Shown here piece by piece: positions 1 through 8,257 of a DNA stretch of 36,885 nt. Both the position numbers and the translations under genes were made by a program. Position 1 is the first letter of the stretch, and every line of letters begins with the position of its first letter. The DNA lies in contig VXYL01000055.1 of assembly GCA_009846005.1 (NCBI GenBank), positions 1 through 36,885 on the forward strand, given 5' to 3'. This DNA comes from Gammaproteobacteria bacterium (lineage in GTDB: Bacteria; Pseudomonadota; Gammaproteobacteria; Pseudomonadales; Azotimanducaceae). Under the pieces are notes generated by a model. The model saw nothing but the letters and a program-made list of their open reading frames with translations. It did no database searches and was not told the DNA's origin.

Positions 1-15
1 CCCCCCCCCCACGAA

Positions 16-52
16 AGAGCCTTCAGCCGGGGAGCGCGAGGGGCCCCCTCGC
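16..52. repeat. Palindromic repeat type A, copy 1
   Basis: Arms GCGAGGGG (36-43) and CCCCTCGC (45-52) form a perfect 8-bp inverted repeat. Bases 16-43 match the reverse complement of 5460-5487 with one mismatch in 28, so this is a dispersed element. It lies just before the tonB start. Confidence 0.75.
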
Positions 53-66
53 ACGAGAGGCCCCGC

Positions 67-861
67 TTGAATACCGACGCAACCGCAGCGGGTGATCGGC
101 GACGCCTGGCAGTCTGCCTATTGGTCGCCGCAGCACTGCATGCCGCCGTTCTGCTGAACATCGACTTCACCGACCTGCGGCCGCCCGATCCGTTGCCAAC
201 CATCGACTTGGTGCTGGGCCAGAGACTGGCCGAAGCCCCGCGAGTGGACGATGCCGACGTCGGGTCGCACACCGCCGAGGCGGTGGACGCAGCCGTCGCG
301 GACCCGTCTCCACCTGCGCCTGCGTCATTGCCCGCACCCACCGAATCCCGCCCCGAGCCGTCGGAAAGCCAGCCGGCGGCGGTGCCCGCACCGAGCGTAC
401 TGGCTGACACGACGACGCACGACCTTGCCCGTGCGATCACGGCACAGGCCCAGAAACTGTCGTCGCGGCCTGGCAACGGACCCGGGGCCGGCGACTCTGC
501 GACGCGGGTCCGGCGTTTGGCCGGCCCGCCCAACGACGATCCCGAGCTCGCGTACTACCTTGACTCGTGGCGACGCAAGGTGGAACGCGTCGGCACGATC
601 AACTACCCGAGCGAAGCCCGGGCACGCGGTCTGTCCGGAACCCTGCGCCTGCTCGTGGTCATCGACCCGGACGGCGAACTGCACACCGTTCGTGTACTCG
701 CGTCGAGTGGCCATCCGCTGCTCGACGAGGGCGCCGTTCGAATCGTCAATCTCGCGGCACCGTTTTCTCCGTTTACCAAGAGCATGCGGGCTCGCATCGA
801 CTTGCTGGAGATCGAGCGCACGTGGCGGTTCCGAAAGGACCGCCTCACACCCATGCCGTAG
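67..861 (+). CDS. tonB: TonB-family energy transducer
   Basis: Inner-membrane protein of about 264 aa that couples the proton motive force to outer-membrane receptors. Visible parts: a short basic N-terminus, one hydrophobic anchor at about residues 14-32, a Pro/Ala/Glu-rich periplasmic linker (about 75-115), and a C-terminal TonB domain (about 170-258) with the YPSEARARGLSGTLRLLVVI pattern and a terminal TWRF strand. Start TTG 67 follows GAGAGG by six bases, but the frame stays open to the window edge, so the true start could lie further left. The neighbouring yqgE-ruvX and the nearby pilT match the P. aeruginosa tonB3 locus, where TonB3 is linked to twitching motility (family knowledge). 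A hairpin repeat directly precedes the start. Confidence 0.9.
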   Translation: MNTDATAAGDRRRLAVCLLVAAALHAAVLLNIDFTDLRPPDPLPTIDLVLGQRLAEAPRVDDADVGSHTAEAVDAAVADPSPPAPASLPAPTESRPEPSESQPAAVPAPSVLADTTTHDLARAITAQAQKLSSRPGNGPGAGDSATRVRRLAGPPNDDPELAYYLDSWRRKVERVGTINYPSEARARGLSGTLRLLVVIDPDGELHTVRVLASSGHPLLDEGAVRIVNLAAPFSPFTKSMRARIDLLEIERTWRFRKDRLTPMP

Positions 862-891
862 GCACCCCGGCGGGAGGGGTCGTCAAAACGT

Positions 892-920
892 TTGCCCAAA
901 CGGCCAGCGACGTTTGTAAA
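892..920 (+). promoter_or_regulatory. Candidate promoter for yqgE-ruvX
   Basis: TTGCCC (892-897), a 17-base spacer and TGTAAA (915-920) resemble a sigma70 promoter 34 bases before the yqgE start. The inverted repeat CGTTTG/CAAACG overlaps the -35. Weak, based on consensus only. Confidence 0.3.
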
Positions 921-954
921 CTTGCCCCATGCAACGAGGCTGCGGGAGAGGCGA

Positions 955-1509
955 GTGCACGCCGGCGAGTTCCTGATCAGCATGCCCAAGCTGCGCGGCA
1001 GCTTTTTCGGCGACAGTTTGATCTACCTCTGGGCGCACGACGAGGACGGTGCGCAGGGCCTGGTCGTCAATCATCCTTTCGACCTTACACTTGGCGAGTT
1101 GATGAAGCAGCTGCAGTTGCCCACGGCGACGAACCTGGCCGGCAAGGTCGTATCGGGCGGCCCGGTGGAACCGCAACAGGGCTTCATCCTGCACACCGAC
1201 GACGTCAGCGTGGAAGGCAGCGAACCGGCCGCAGGTGTCGGCGGGGTTGGTTTGACCGTGTCCTACAGCCGCGAAATGCTGGAGTTGATCGCCGCTGAAC
1301 GCGGGCCGAACCGGTTCCTGCTCGCGTTGGGCTACGCCGGATGGGGTGCGGGGCAACTCGAAGAGGAGTTGGCCGACGGAGCGTGGTTGACCGCCCCGAG
1401 TTCCCAGGACGTGCTGTTCGAGACACCGTTTGAGCAACGTCTGGATCGGGTCGCCCACGAGCTCGGCATAGACTGGCGGCTGTTCGCCTCCGAGGGCGGT
1501 GTGGCATGA
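955..1509 (+). CDS. yqgE: YqgE/AlgH family protein (UPF0301)
   Basis: Protein of 184 aa in the YqgE/AlgH family, whose biochemical role is unsettled. The N-terminus GEFLISMPKLRGSFFGDSLI followed by GAQGLVVNHPF is the family signature, and the C-terminal part has GYAGWGAGQLEEEL. GTG 955 is chosen because GGGAGAGG (943-950) sits just upstream and the protein then begins at the usual family position. An in-frame TTG at 892 would add 21 residues unlike the family. The stop overlaps the ruvX start (ATGA), so the two are probably translationally coupled, as in many gammaproteobacteria. Confidence 0.93.
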   Translation: MHAGEFLISMPKLRGSFFGDSLIYLWAHDEDGAQGLVVNHPFDLTLGELMKQLQLPTATNLAGKVVSGGPVEPQQGFILHTDDVSVEGSEPAAGVGGVGLTVSYSREMLELIAAERGPNRFLLALGYAGWGAGQLEEELADGAWLTAPSSQDVLFETPFEQRLDRVAHELGIDWRLFASEGGVA

Positions 1510-1940
1510 ACCCCTCGGCCGGAGGACGGGCCGGCACGGCACTGGTTTTCGACTTCGGCATGAAGCACATCGGCGTTGCCATCGCCGAACCCCAGGCCCA
1601 ACTCGCACGGGGACTTGTCACCATTCCCGCCAAGGCCGGCGAACCGCATTGGCACGCCCTCGATCCTGTGGTGAAGGAGTGGCAGCCCGAGCGTCTGGTC
1701 GTCGGACTTCCGATCAACATGGACGGGACACCGAGCGAAGGTTCGGCCCGGGCGCGACGCTTCGGTAGGCGACTCGCCGCTCGCTACGCCCTGACCGTAG
1801 ACTACGCCGACGAGCGCTTGTCGACGTTCGAGGCAATCTCGCGCGGCGCGCCGGCGGACGCCGCCCACACCCAGGCGGCCGAGGTCATTGGCGAGACGTG
1901 GCTCAACCAACGCGCGCCGGTTGCCTCGGATGAGCCGTAG
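1506..1940 (+). CDS. ruvX: Putative pre-16S rRNA nuclease / RuvX (YqgF)
   Basis: YqgF-family RNase H-fold nuclease of 144 aa, implicated in 16S rRNA 5' maturation and Holliday-junction processing. Visible motifs: LVFDFGMKHIGVAIAE with Asp16, VVGLPINMDG (about 65-74) and DERLST with Glu103. The third acidic position, Asp in the family pattern VDSxxA/VDALAA, appears to be His121 (AHTQAAEVIGETWL), and the loop before it is short. It overlaps yqgE upstream by 4 bases. Its last 38 bases overlap the 3' end of the convergent pilT. The family call is secure; full catalytic competence is not. Confidence 0.93.
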   Translation: MNPSAGGRAGTALVFDFGMKHIGVAIAEPQAQLARGLVTIPAKAGEPHWHALDPVVKEWQPERLVVGLPINMDGTPSEGSARARRFGRRLAARYALTVDYADERLSTFEAISRGAPADAAHTQAAEVIGETWLNQRAPVASDEP

Positions 1941-3006
1941 CGGGAAACCGCGCGTGCTCGCGTGCCGTGTCTTCGCCGATCTGACCGTTCGCCACCAATC
2001 GTTGCAGGCTCTGGTCGAGGGTTTGCATGCCCGATGCCGACGAGGTCTGCATCGCCGTGTAGATCTGCGCGATCTTCTGCTCCCGGATCAAGTTCCTGAT
2101 CGCCGTCGTCGCCACGAGGATCTCGTGCGCCGCGACCCGGCCACGGCGAGCGGGAAGCGTTCCCGAGCGCGCTGCCGGATCGGCGCCTTCGGAACGCCTC
2201 AATAGCGTTTGCCACACCACCGCATGCAGGGACTCCGACAGGATCGACCGAATCGTGTCCTTCTCGGCAGCGGGAAACACGTCTACGATCCGGTCGACGG
2301 CTTTCGGGGCCGACGGCGTGTGCAGCGAGGCGAAGACCAGGTGGCCCGTCTCCGCGGCCGTGAGTGCCAATCGAATGGTGTCGAGATCGCGCATTTCGCC
2401 GATCAGGATCACGTCCGGATCCTCGCGCAGCGCGGCGCGCAACGCATCCGCAAGCCCAGCGGTATCTCGACCCACCTCGCGCTGGTTGACGAGGCAGTTC
2501 CGAGATTCGTGGATGAACTCGATCGGATCTTCAATGGTGAGAATGTGCTGTCGGCGCGTGGCGTTGACATGGTCGATCATCGCGGCGAGCGTTGTGCTCT
2601 TGCCCGAACCGGTGGGCCCGGTCACCAAGACGAGCCCGCGCGGTGCGCCGGCGATCCGCTGGAACATCGCTCCAAGACCTAGGTCCGACAGCGTGGGTAC
2701 TGCGGTCGGGACCGCCCGACACACGACCCCGACGCCGCGACGGGATTGAAAGACGTTGACGCGAAAGCGGCCCACCCCCGAAACCGCCAGGCAGAAGTCC
2801 GCTTCGCGACCCTCGGCAACGACTTGCCGGTCCGACGGTGTGACGCTGGCGTCGATCCATGCTTTCAGGTCGTCCGGGGAAACCAACTCCCGGGACAGGG
2901 GCTCGATGTCTCCATCGACGCGAATCATGGGCCGCAATCCCGCCGACAGGTGCACATCCGATGCACCGCGGTCCACGGCTTCGCCAAGCAGGCCGGAGAT
3001 GTCCAT
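1903..3006 (-). CDS. pilT: Type IV pilus retraction ATPase PilT
   Basis: Cytoplasmic hexameric ATPase (367 aa) that depolymerises type IV pili for twitching. Visible: N-terminal RGASDVHLSAG, Walker A GPTGSGKS (130-137), Asp box TIEDPIEF, Walker B LIGEMRD, His box LVFASLHT followed by DRIVDVFP, and the C-terminal AIRNLIREQKI motif typical of PilT. The family is usually about 345 aa; the extra tail (AREHARFPATAHPRQPARVG) lies partly in the region overlapping ruvX. Start ATG 3006. It is divergent from yggS across 135 bp, the same pairing as in Pseudomonas. PilU is the alternative paralogue, but AIRNLIRE favours PilT. Confidence 0.93.
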   Translation of the reverse strand: MDISGLLGEAVDRGASDVHLSAGLRPMIRVDGDIEPLSRELVSPDDLKAWIDASVTPSDRQVVAEGREADFCLAVSGVGRFRVNVFQSRRGVGVVCRAVPTAVPTLSDLGLGAMFQRIAGAPRGLVLVTGPTGSGKSTTLAAMIDHVNATRRQHILTIEDPIEFIHESRNCLVNQREVGRDTAGLADALRAALREDPDVILIGEMRDLDTIRLALTAAETGHLVFASLHTPSAPKAVDRIVDVFPAAEKDTIRSILSESLHAVVWQTLLRRSEGADPAARSGTLPARRGRVAAHEILVATTAIRNLIREQKIAQIYTAMQTSSASGMQTLDQSLQRLVANGQIGEDTAREHARFPATAHPRQPARVG

Positions 3007-3099
3007 GCGCGAACTCTACGGGACGGCGTTCGCCGGGTATGACAGCTAACCGCCCATGGGGATGTACGATTTCTCTGCAATTTCCCGGCCCCGCCGATA

Positions 3100-3120
3100 G
3101 CCGCCGCCAAAACCGGCGGC
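3100..3120. other. GC hairpin upstream of yggS
   Basis: GCCGCCG (3100-3106) and CGGCGGC (3114-3120) are a perfect 7-bp inverted repeat around loop CCAAAAC. It ends 21 bases before the yggS start, inside the pilT/yggS divergent region. It has no T-run, so it is not a standard terminator; it could be a leader hairpin or operator. Confidence 0.4.
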
Positions 3121-3141
3121 GCGGTCGGGTTAAACTGCGTC

Positions 3142-3834
3142 GTGGACTATGACAAGCGAATCGAGGCGGTCGACGCCGCCATCAGTCTAGCCGAAGCCCG
3201 GGCAGGCCAGCGTTCCGCCCGGACGCGACTGATTGCCGTATCCAAGGCTCGAGTTGCTGCCGACGTCCGAGCCGCCTACGAGGCAGGTCAGCGCGACTTC
3301 GGCGAAAACTACCTCAAGGAAGCCCTCGCCAAGATGACCGCCTTGTCGGATCTCGACATCGTCTGGCACTTCATCGGCGCCATCCAGTCGAACAAGACCC
3401 GCGACATCGCGCGCCGCTTCCAATGGATCCATACCGTCGATCGCGCACGGATCGCCAGCCGACTGGACGCCGCGGCCGAACGCCCCCTGGACGTTTGCGT
3501 TCAGGTAAACGTCGACGCCGAGCCGCGGAAGGCGGGTGTCGCCCCGTCGAACCTTGCCGCGCTGGTGGCGCACATCCGAGAGCTACCGCGTCTTCGCCTG
3601 CGCGGCCTGATGGCCATTCCCCGGGCCGATGGCGACCACCGGGCGAGTTTCGGCACCCTGCGGTCACTGTTCGATGCCCATGCCAATGCTGCCGGCGACC
3701 ACTGGGATTCGCTGTCGATGGGCATGTCGGATGACTTCGAGATCGCCATCGAAGAAGGTGCCACCATGGTGCGCATCGGAACGGCAATCTTCGGGCCGCG
3801 CCCCACGCCGGCCCGAGAACGGGTGCTCGCATGA
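3142..3834 (+). CDS. yggS: YggS-family PLP homeostasis protein
   Basis: Single-domain alanine-racemase-fold PLP protein (230 aa), thought to buffer pyridoxal phosphate rather than catalyse a reaction. Lys35 in LIAVSK is the expected PLP lysine. Other hallmarks are RDFGENYLKEALAK, WHFIGAIQSNK, VNVDAEPRKAG, LRLRGLMAIP and the C-terminal LSMGMSDDFEIAIEEGATMV with RIGTAIFG. Start GTG 3142 is the only start that keeps the conserved N-terminus intact. It overlaps proC by ATGA, a very common linkage. Confidence 0.95.
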   Translation: MDYDKRIEAVDAAISLAEARAGQRSARTRLIAVSKARVAADVRAAYEAGQRDFGENYLKEALAKMTALSDLDIVWHFIGAIQSNKTRDIARRFQWIHTVDRARIASRLDAAAERPLDVCVQVNVDAEPRKAGVAPSNLAALVAHIRELPRLRLRGLMAIPRADGDHRASFGTLRSLFDAHANAAGDHWDSLSMGMSDDFEIAIEEGATMVRIGTAIFGPRPTPARERVLA

Positions 3835-4664
3835 CCGGGCGCATCGCCTTCGTCGGCGGCGGCAACATGGCGTTCGCGCTGGCGACGCGCCTTGCCGAGC
3901 ATGCGCATGACGTGGTGGTCGCGGAACCGCTAGCCCAACAGCGGGCGCGATTCCGTCCACCGGTCTCGACGACGCCGGACAACACCGCGGCAGTCCAAGG
4001 GGCGTCCACCGTCGTGCTGGCGGTCAAGCCCCAGGTACTCGAGTCCGTCGTCGCCGAAATCGCCCCGGGGATACGCGATGACCAGCTCGTGGTTTCCATT
4101 GCCGCGGGCGTTCCCATGGCCGCAATCGAACGGTGGCTCGGCACCCCTCGGGCCCTGGTGCGCTGCATGCCGAACACCCCCGCGCTCGTCGGTGCGGGCA
4201 TCAGCGGCCTAATCGCCAATGGCTTGGTCACGCCGGACCAACGCGCACAAGCCGAAACGATCCTGCGGGCGGCGGGCGAAGTCGTCTGGTTCGCGACCGA
4301 CACCGATCTCGATGCCGTGACGGCGCTTTCCGGCAGCGGGCCCGCCTACTTCTTCGCCGTCATCGAAGCCCTGGCGGCCGCCGGGACGAACATCGGCCTC
4401 GATCCCGAGACAGCCAAGCGATTGGTGGTCGCCACCGCCCAGGGCGCCGCGATCATGGCCACGGACGACGACCCCGCAGAACTCCGGGCGCGAGTTACGT
4501 CTCCTGGCGGGACGACGGAGCGGGCGCTCTCTATACTTACCGAACGGTCGTTTCCCGAATCCCTCGACGCCGCCGTGCGTGGCGCCTACGAACGGTCCCG
4601 GGAGTTGGCGCGCGAGTTGTCCGGCGAATCCGGCCTAGCGCAGGCTCTTCCGCCCGACGAATGA
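3831..4664 (+). CDS. proC: Pyrroline-5-carboxylate reductase
   Basis: Last step of proline synthesis: NAD(P)H-dependent reduction of 1-pyrroline-5-carboxylate. 277 aa, the normal length. N-terminal Rossmann motif FVGGGNMAFAL, then VLAVKPQVLE, RCMPNTPALVGAGISGL, and the C-terminal helical domain with ALSGSGPAYFFAVIEAL and the signature RVTSPGGTTERAL. Start ATG 3831 overlaps the yggS stop (ATGA). Followed by a 167-bp gap before yggT. Confidence 0.97.
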   Translation: MTGRIAFVGGGNMAFALATRLAEHAHDVVVAEPLAQQRARFRPPVSTTPDNTAAVQGASTVVLAVKPQVLESVVAEIAPGIRDDQLVVSIAAGVPMAAIERWLGTPRALVRCMPNTPALVGAGISGLIANGLVTPDQRAQAETILRAAGEVVWFATDTDLDAVTALSGSGPAYFFAVIEALAAAGTNIGLDPETAKRLVVATAQGAAIMATDDDPAELRARVTSPGGTTERALSILTERSFPESLDAAVRGAYERSRELARELSGESGLAQALPPDE

Positions 4665-4765
4665 TGACGACAATACGGCATCGAAATTGAGTCGAGTGAG
4701 CCTTTTGCCGCGGGCAAGGAGACGGCAGTCGGTCAAATGTTCACGGCGAACTGCAAACCGCGAAT

Positions 4766-4795
4766 TGAACCCATTGCCTTGGTTATGGTTAAAAG
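4766..4795 (+). promoter_or_regulatory. Candidate promoter for yggT
   Basis: TTGAAC (4766-4771), 18-base spacer, TTAAAA (4790-4795), in the most AT-rich part of the proC-yggT gap. It would separate yggT from proC transcription. Consensus match only. Confidence 0.3.
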
Positions 4796-4831
4796 GTCTG
4801 ATCAGCGCGTCTTCAAAGGAGTCCATGGCAG

Positions 4832-5398
4832 ATGGGTGAACCACTGACCTTCGTCGTCACGCTCGTCCTAAAGGTCGCCGCACTGTTGTTCCTGCTGCGT
4901 TTTATCCTGCAGGCAGTACACGCGAGCTTCTACAACCCGGTCTCCGAAGGCATCGTTCGGTTCACCAACCCGGTTCTGGATCCCGTGCGCAAGGTATTGC
5001 GCCCCTACCGCAACCTGGACTTCGCTTCGTTCGCCACCGCCTGGGTGGTGCACATGCTGGCGGTCACGTTCCACATTTGGTCGTTCGGGCTACCAATCGA
5101 GATATTCGCCATCCTGACCGACGGCTTGCGTACCACGCTCAGCCTCGTTGTGGGCATCTTCCTGGTGGCGATCCTGGTGTCGATCATCATGAGCTGGATC
5201 GCGCCACAGGTGTACTCGCCGGCGGCGATCATCGCCCGGGAACTCGCGGAGCCGCTGCTCGCCCCGGCGCGACGGATCCTGCCGCCCCTCGGCGGGATAG
5301 ACCTCTCGCCGATGATCACCATCGTGGTGTTGATGCTTATCCAAAGCTACGCCATCGGCGGCGTACTGCCCTGCCAGTACCAATCGTGGTGCGGTTGA
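4832..5398 (+). CDS. yggT: YggT family integral membrane protein
   Basis: Small inner-membrane protein (188 aa) of the YggT family, function poorly defined. Two YggT repeats are visible: hydrophobic helices at about 5-25 and 65-90 with [20 protein letters not shown] between, and again at about 95-125 and 160-180 with [31 protein letters not shown] (4815-4821) precedes the start. An ATG at 4825 is closer to this Shine-Dalgarno but opens only a four-codon frame ending at 4839, overlapping the real ATG at 4832. yggS-proC-yggT clustering is standard. Confidence 0.92.
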   Translation: MGEPLTFVVTLVLKVAALLFLLRFILQAVHASFYNPVSEGIVRFTNPVLDPVRKVLRPYRNLDFASFATAWVVHMLAVTFHIWSFGLPIEIFAILTDGLRTTLSLVVGIFLVAILVSIIMSWIAPQVYSPAAIIARELAEPLLAPARRILPPLGGIDLSPMITIVVLMLIQSYAIGGVLPCQYQSWCG

Positions 5399-5425
5399 GG
5401 GAAACCGAGGACGCTTGCTTGCGCC

Positions 5426-5487
5426 CCCCGGCTGAGGGCTCTTCCATGCGAGGGGCAAGCCCCTCGCGCTCCCCGGCTGAGGGCTCT
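5426..5487. repeat. Palindromic repeat type A, copy 2, at the metX 5' end
   Basis: A 17-bp direct repeat (CCCCGGCTGAGGGCTCT at 5426-5442 and 5471-5487) flanks a perfect hairpin with arms GCGAGGGG (5448-5455) and CCCCTCGC (5460-5467) and loop CAAG. Bases 5460-5487 are the inverted counterpart of 16-43 (27/28). The element contains the metX start codon. Confidence 0.8.
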
Positions 5488-6603
5488 GTCGGCCTAGTCG
5501 AACCGCGCATCGCCGGTTTCGAGGAGCCCTTCGAGCTGCAGTGCCAGGAAACGCTGCCGCGGTTCGACCTCGTGTACGAGACCTACGGCGAGCTCGACGA
5601 GAACCGGGCCAACGCGGTACTCGTCTGCCACGCCCTGTCCGGCGACCATCACGCCGCCGGCTACCACGCCGCCGAGGACGCCAAGCCGGGGTGGTGGGAT
5701 ACCTGCATCGGGCCCGGCAAGCCGATCGACACGGGCAAGTTCTTCGTCGTTGCGCTCAACAACCTTGGCGGCTGCAACGGCAGCACCGGACCGCGCAGCG
5801 TCGATCCCGCCACCGGCGAACCCTACGGCGAACGGTTCCCCACCGTGACCGTCAAGGACTGGGTCAAGAGCCAGGCGATGCTTGCGGACGTCCTGGGCAT
5901 CTCGCGTTTCGCGGCAGTGGTCGGCGGCAGCCTGGGCGGTATGCAGGCGCTGCAATGGGCGATCGACTATCCCGACCGGATCGCGCACGCGATCGTCATC
6001 GCCGCCGCCGCAAAGCTCTCGGCGCAGAACATCGCATTCAACGAGATCGCGCGACAGGCAATCCAGGCCGACCCGGAGTTCCACGACGGCCGCTATTTCC
6101 AAGCCGACGCGATTCCGCGCAAAGGCCTGATGCTCGCCCGGATGGTCGGACACGTGACCTACCTGTCCGACGACAGCATGGGCGACAGGTTCGGCCGCGA
6201 ACTGAAGTCCGGGGACATCGGGTCGGCCCAGGATGTGCAATTCCAGGTGGAGAGCTATCTCCACTACCAGGGAACTTCGTTCTCGGAACGGTTCGATGCC
6301 AACACCTACCTGCTCATGACCCGGGCGTTGGACTACTTCGATCCCGCGCTTGAGTTCGACGGCGACCTCGTTCGTGCCTTGGCCGGCACCCAGGCCAAGT
6401 TCCTGGTGCTGTCGTTCCTGTCCGACTGGCGGTTCTCGCCGGCACGCTCCGACGAGATCGTCGACGCCTTGATCGAGGCCCGCAAGGACGTGGTAAGCGC
6501 GAAGATCGACGCGCCGCACGGGCACGACTCCTTCCTGCTCCCCAACGAGCGCTACTTCGACGTGCTCGGTGGCTACCTCGACGCGGTGGCCGGACTGGGA
6601 TAG
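5446..6603 (+). CDS. metX: Homoserine O-acyltransferase MetX
   Basis: Alpha/beta-hydrolase-fold enzyme (385 aa) that activates homoserine with acetyl- or succinyl-CoA, the first committed step of methionine synthesis. Motifs: [47 protein letters not shown], nucleophile Ser162 in [14 protein letters not shown], and the late [12 protein letters not shown] with the catalytic His. Gammaproteobacterial MetX enzymes linked to metW are often succinyltransferases that need MetW, so acyl specificity is open. ATG 5446 leaves 13 residues before the conserved SVGLVEP; these are encoded by the type A repeat. TTG 5419 is an alternative start, also in the repeat region. Confidence 0.95.
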   Translation: MRGASPSRSPAEGSVGLVEPRIAGFEEPFELQCQETLPRFDLVYETYGELDENRANAVLVCHALSGDHHAAGYHAAEDAKPGWWDTCIGPGKPIDTGKFFVVALNNLGGCNGSTGPRSVDPATGEPYGERFPTVTVKDWVKSQAMLADVLGISRFAAVVGGSLGGMQALQWAIDYPDRIAHAIVIAAAAKLSAQNIAFNEIARQAIQADPEFHDGRYFQADAIPRKGLMLARMVGHVTYLSDDSMGDRFGRELKSGDIGSAQDVQFQVESYLHYQGTSFSERFDANTYLLMTRALDYFDPALEFDGDLVRALAGTQAKFLVLSFLSDWRFSPARSDEIVDALIEARKDVVSAKIDAPHGHDSFLLPNERYFDVLGGYLDAVAGLG

Positions 6604-6608
6604 GCGGC

Positions 6609-7211
6609 ATGAGACCCGATCTTCAGATCATTGCCGCTCTCGTCAATCCGGGTGCGCGCGTGTTGGACCTTGGCTGCGGCAGCGGCGAGCTTCTCAAGTG
6701 GCTCGCCGCCGAGAAGGGCGTCAACGGCTACGGCATCGAAAAGGACCCGGTACAGATCAGCGCCTGCGTGCGCGCCGGGGTAAACGTCATCGAACACGAT
6801 CTCGACGACGGTTTGGGGCGATTCCCGGATTCCAGCTTCGACATGGTCGTGATGACCGAAACGCTGCAGGCCGTATCGTCGCCGGATGCACTGATCGAGG
6901 AAATGCTGCGCATCGGCGAACAGTGCGTGGTCACTTTCCCGAACTTCGGACATTGGCGATGCCGGCTCCAGCTTGCCGCGTTGGGCCGGATGCCGGTCGC
7001 CAATCACCTGCCCCACCAATGGTACGACACGCCGAACATCCACCTGTGTACCTTCAGTGACTTCGAGCGGCTCGTGGCGGCGAAGGGGATGCCGATCATC
7101 GAGCGTCACGTTGTCGACGGCGACTACCGCGTCCACGGTCGTATGAACCCGCTCCGCAACCTATTCGGCACCATCGCCTTCTACCGTCTCGGACGGGCCA
7201 TCGCGACATGA
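6609..7211 (+). CDS. metW: Methionine biosynthesis protein MetW
   Basis: SAM-methyltransferase-fold protein (200 aa) of the MetW family, the usual partner of MetX in proteobacteria. Motif I is ARVLDLGCGSGELLKWL, followed by YGIEKDPVQI, the family VIEHDLDDGLGRFPDSSFD and GRMPVANHLPHQWYDTPNIH. It starts five bases after metX stops and overlaps the next gene (ATGA at 7208), so it is cotranscribed with both. Confidence 0.96.
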   Translation: MRPDLQIIAALVNPGARVLDLGCGSGELLKWLAAEKGVNGYGIEKDPVQISACVRAGVNVIEHDLDDGLGRFPDSSFDMVVMTETLQAVSSPDALIEEMLRIGEQCVVTFPNFGHWRCRLQLAALGRMPVANHLPHQWYDTPNIHLCTFSDFERLVAAKGMPIIERHVVDGDYRVHGRMNPLRNLFGTIAFYRLGRAIAT

Positions 7212-7630
7212 CGAGGATCCTCCTGGCAGCGCCCATGCTGCTCGTGCTGTTCGTCGCACACGCCGAGCAATTCAAGCGATTCGGCGACTACCGCGTGCAC
7301 TACATGGCGTTCAACGCCTCGGTTCTATCCGCCGAAATCGCCGAGCGCTACGAGATCGTGCGGGGATCCGACAAGGGCCTGGTCAACATCACCGCGATCG
7401 GACCCTCAGGTCGCGGCGAAAAGGTGACGGTGAAGGGCGATTTCAGGAACTTGCTCGACCAGACGACGAAGCTCGACTTCCGCGAGATCGACGACAGGGG
7501 AACGGTGTACTACCTGGCGGCGTTCGACTTCGAGAACGCGGAGAACCTGCGCTTCGAAATCACCGTCGAGCTGCCGAAGCACGGGTCCGAAACCTTTCGG
7601 TTCCAGCACGCGCTCTATCGAGAAGAGTAG
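7208..7630 (+). CDS. DUF4426 domain-containing exported protein
   Basis: Small secreted protein of 140 aa with an N-terminal signal peptide (about residues 1-19, LLAAPMLLVLFVAHA then EQF). The mature part, from FKRFGDYRVHYMAFNASVL to LPKHGSETFRFQHALY, matches the DUF4426 family, which sits between metW and rdgB in Pseudomonas. Function unknown; probably periplasmic. It overlaps metW by four bases and abuts rdgB with no gap. Confidence 0.85.
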   Translation: MTRILLAAPMLLVLFVAHAEQFKRFGDYRVHYMAFNASVLSAEIAERYEIVRGSDKGLVNITAIGPSGRGEKVTVKGDFRNLLDQTTKLDFREIDDRGTVYYLAAFDFENAENLRFEITVELPKHGSETFRFQHALYREE

Positions 7631-8257
7631 GTGGTCGGCGAATCGTCAACGCGTGTCGTTGTCGCGACGGGAAACACCGGCAAGGTTAGGGAACTCGCCG
7701 AGGCGTTGGCCCGGCTCCCTTTCGAACTCGTAGCCCAAGGCGCACTCGGCATCGAGGCAGCGCCGGAGACCGCCTGCACGTTCCTCGAGAATGCCTTGGG
7801 TAAGGCCCGGCACGCGGCCGCCGAATCCGGGTTGCCTGCCATTGCCGACGACTCCGGCCTCGTGGTCCCCGCCTTGGGCGGCGTTCCTGGCATTCACTCC
7901 GCGCGCTTCGCCGGAGCGGCTGCAACTGACGCCGACAACAACGCCAAGTTGCTGCGCGAACTCGGCACCAACATGCCCTGCGCCGCGTACTTCACCTGCT
8001 GCCTAATCTACATTGCCTCGCCCGCCGACCCGGCCCCCATCGTTGCGACAGCGCGGTGGCAGGGGCAGATCATATCCTCCCCCCGGGGAAGCAACGGCTT
8101 CGGCTACGACCCCCATTTTCTCGTGCCGACCTTGGGGAAGACGTCGGCGCAACTGCCTCTGGCCGAGAAGAACCGTCTGTCGCACCGTGGCCAGGCATGC
8201 CGCCAACTCGCCGCGCTGCTGGCCGAGAACGGACGCACGCGCGCCCGCCAACGATGA
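7631..8257 (+). CDS. rdgB: XTP/dITP diphosphatase RdgB
   Basis: Ham1/RdgB pyrophosphatase (208 aa) that hydrolyses non-canonical purine NTPs (ITP, XTP) and keeps them out of DNA. Motifs: VVVATGNTGKVRELAEAL, ENALGKARHAAAESGLPAIA, DDSGLVVPALGGVPGIHSAR, GSNGFGYDPHFLVP, and AEKNRLSHRGQA. GTG 7631 follows the DUF4426 stop directly. The C-terminal RTRARQR is a few residues longer than usual. The stop overlaps the hemW start (ATGA). Confidence 0.96.
   Translation: MVGESSTRVVVATGNTGKVRELAEALARLPFELVAQGALGIEAAPETACTFLENALGKARHAAAESGLPAIADDSGLVVPALGGVPGIHSARFAGAAATDADNNAKLLRELGTNMPCAAYFTCCLIYIASPADPAPIVATARWQGQIISSPRGSNGFGYDPHFLVPTLGKTSAQLPLAEKNRLSHRGQACRQLAALLAENGRTRARQR

Noticed and set aside
1-10. 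Run of ten C at the window edge
   Set aside because: May be natural or an assembly-edge artefact; cannot be judged without flanking sequence.
4825-4839. Alternative ATG before yggT close to the Shine-Dalgarno
   Set aside because: Opens only a four-codon frame; the conserved YggT N-terminus starts at 4832.
5494-6525. 343-codon minus-strand open frame opposite metX
   Set aside because: Shadow of metX; no family features.
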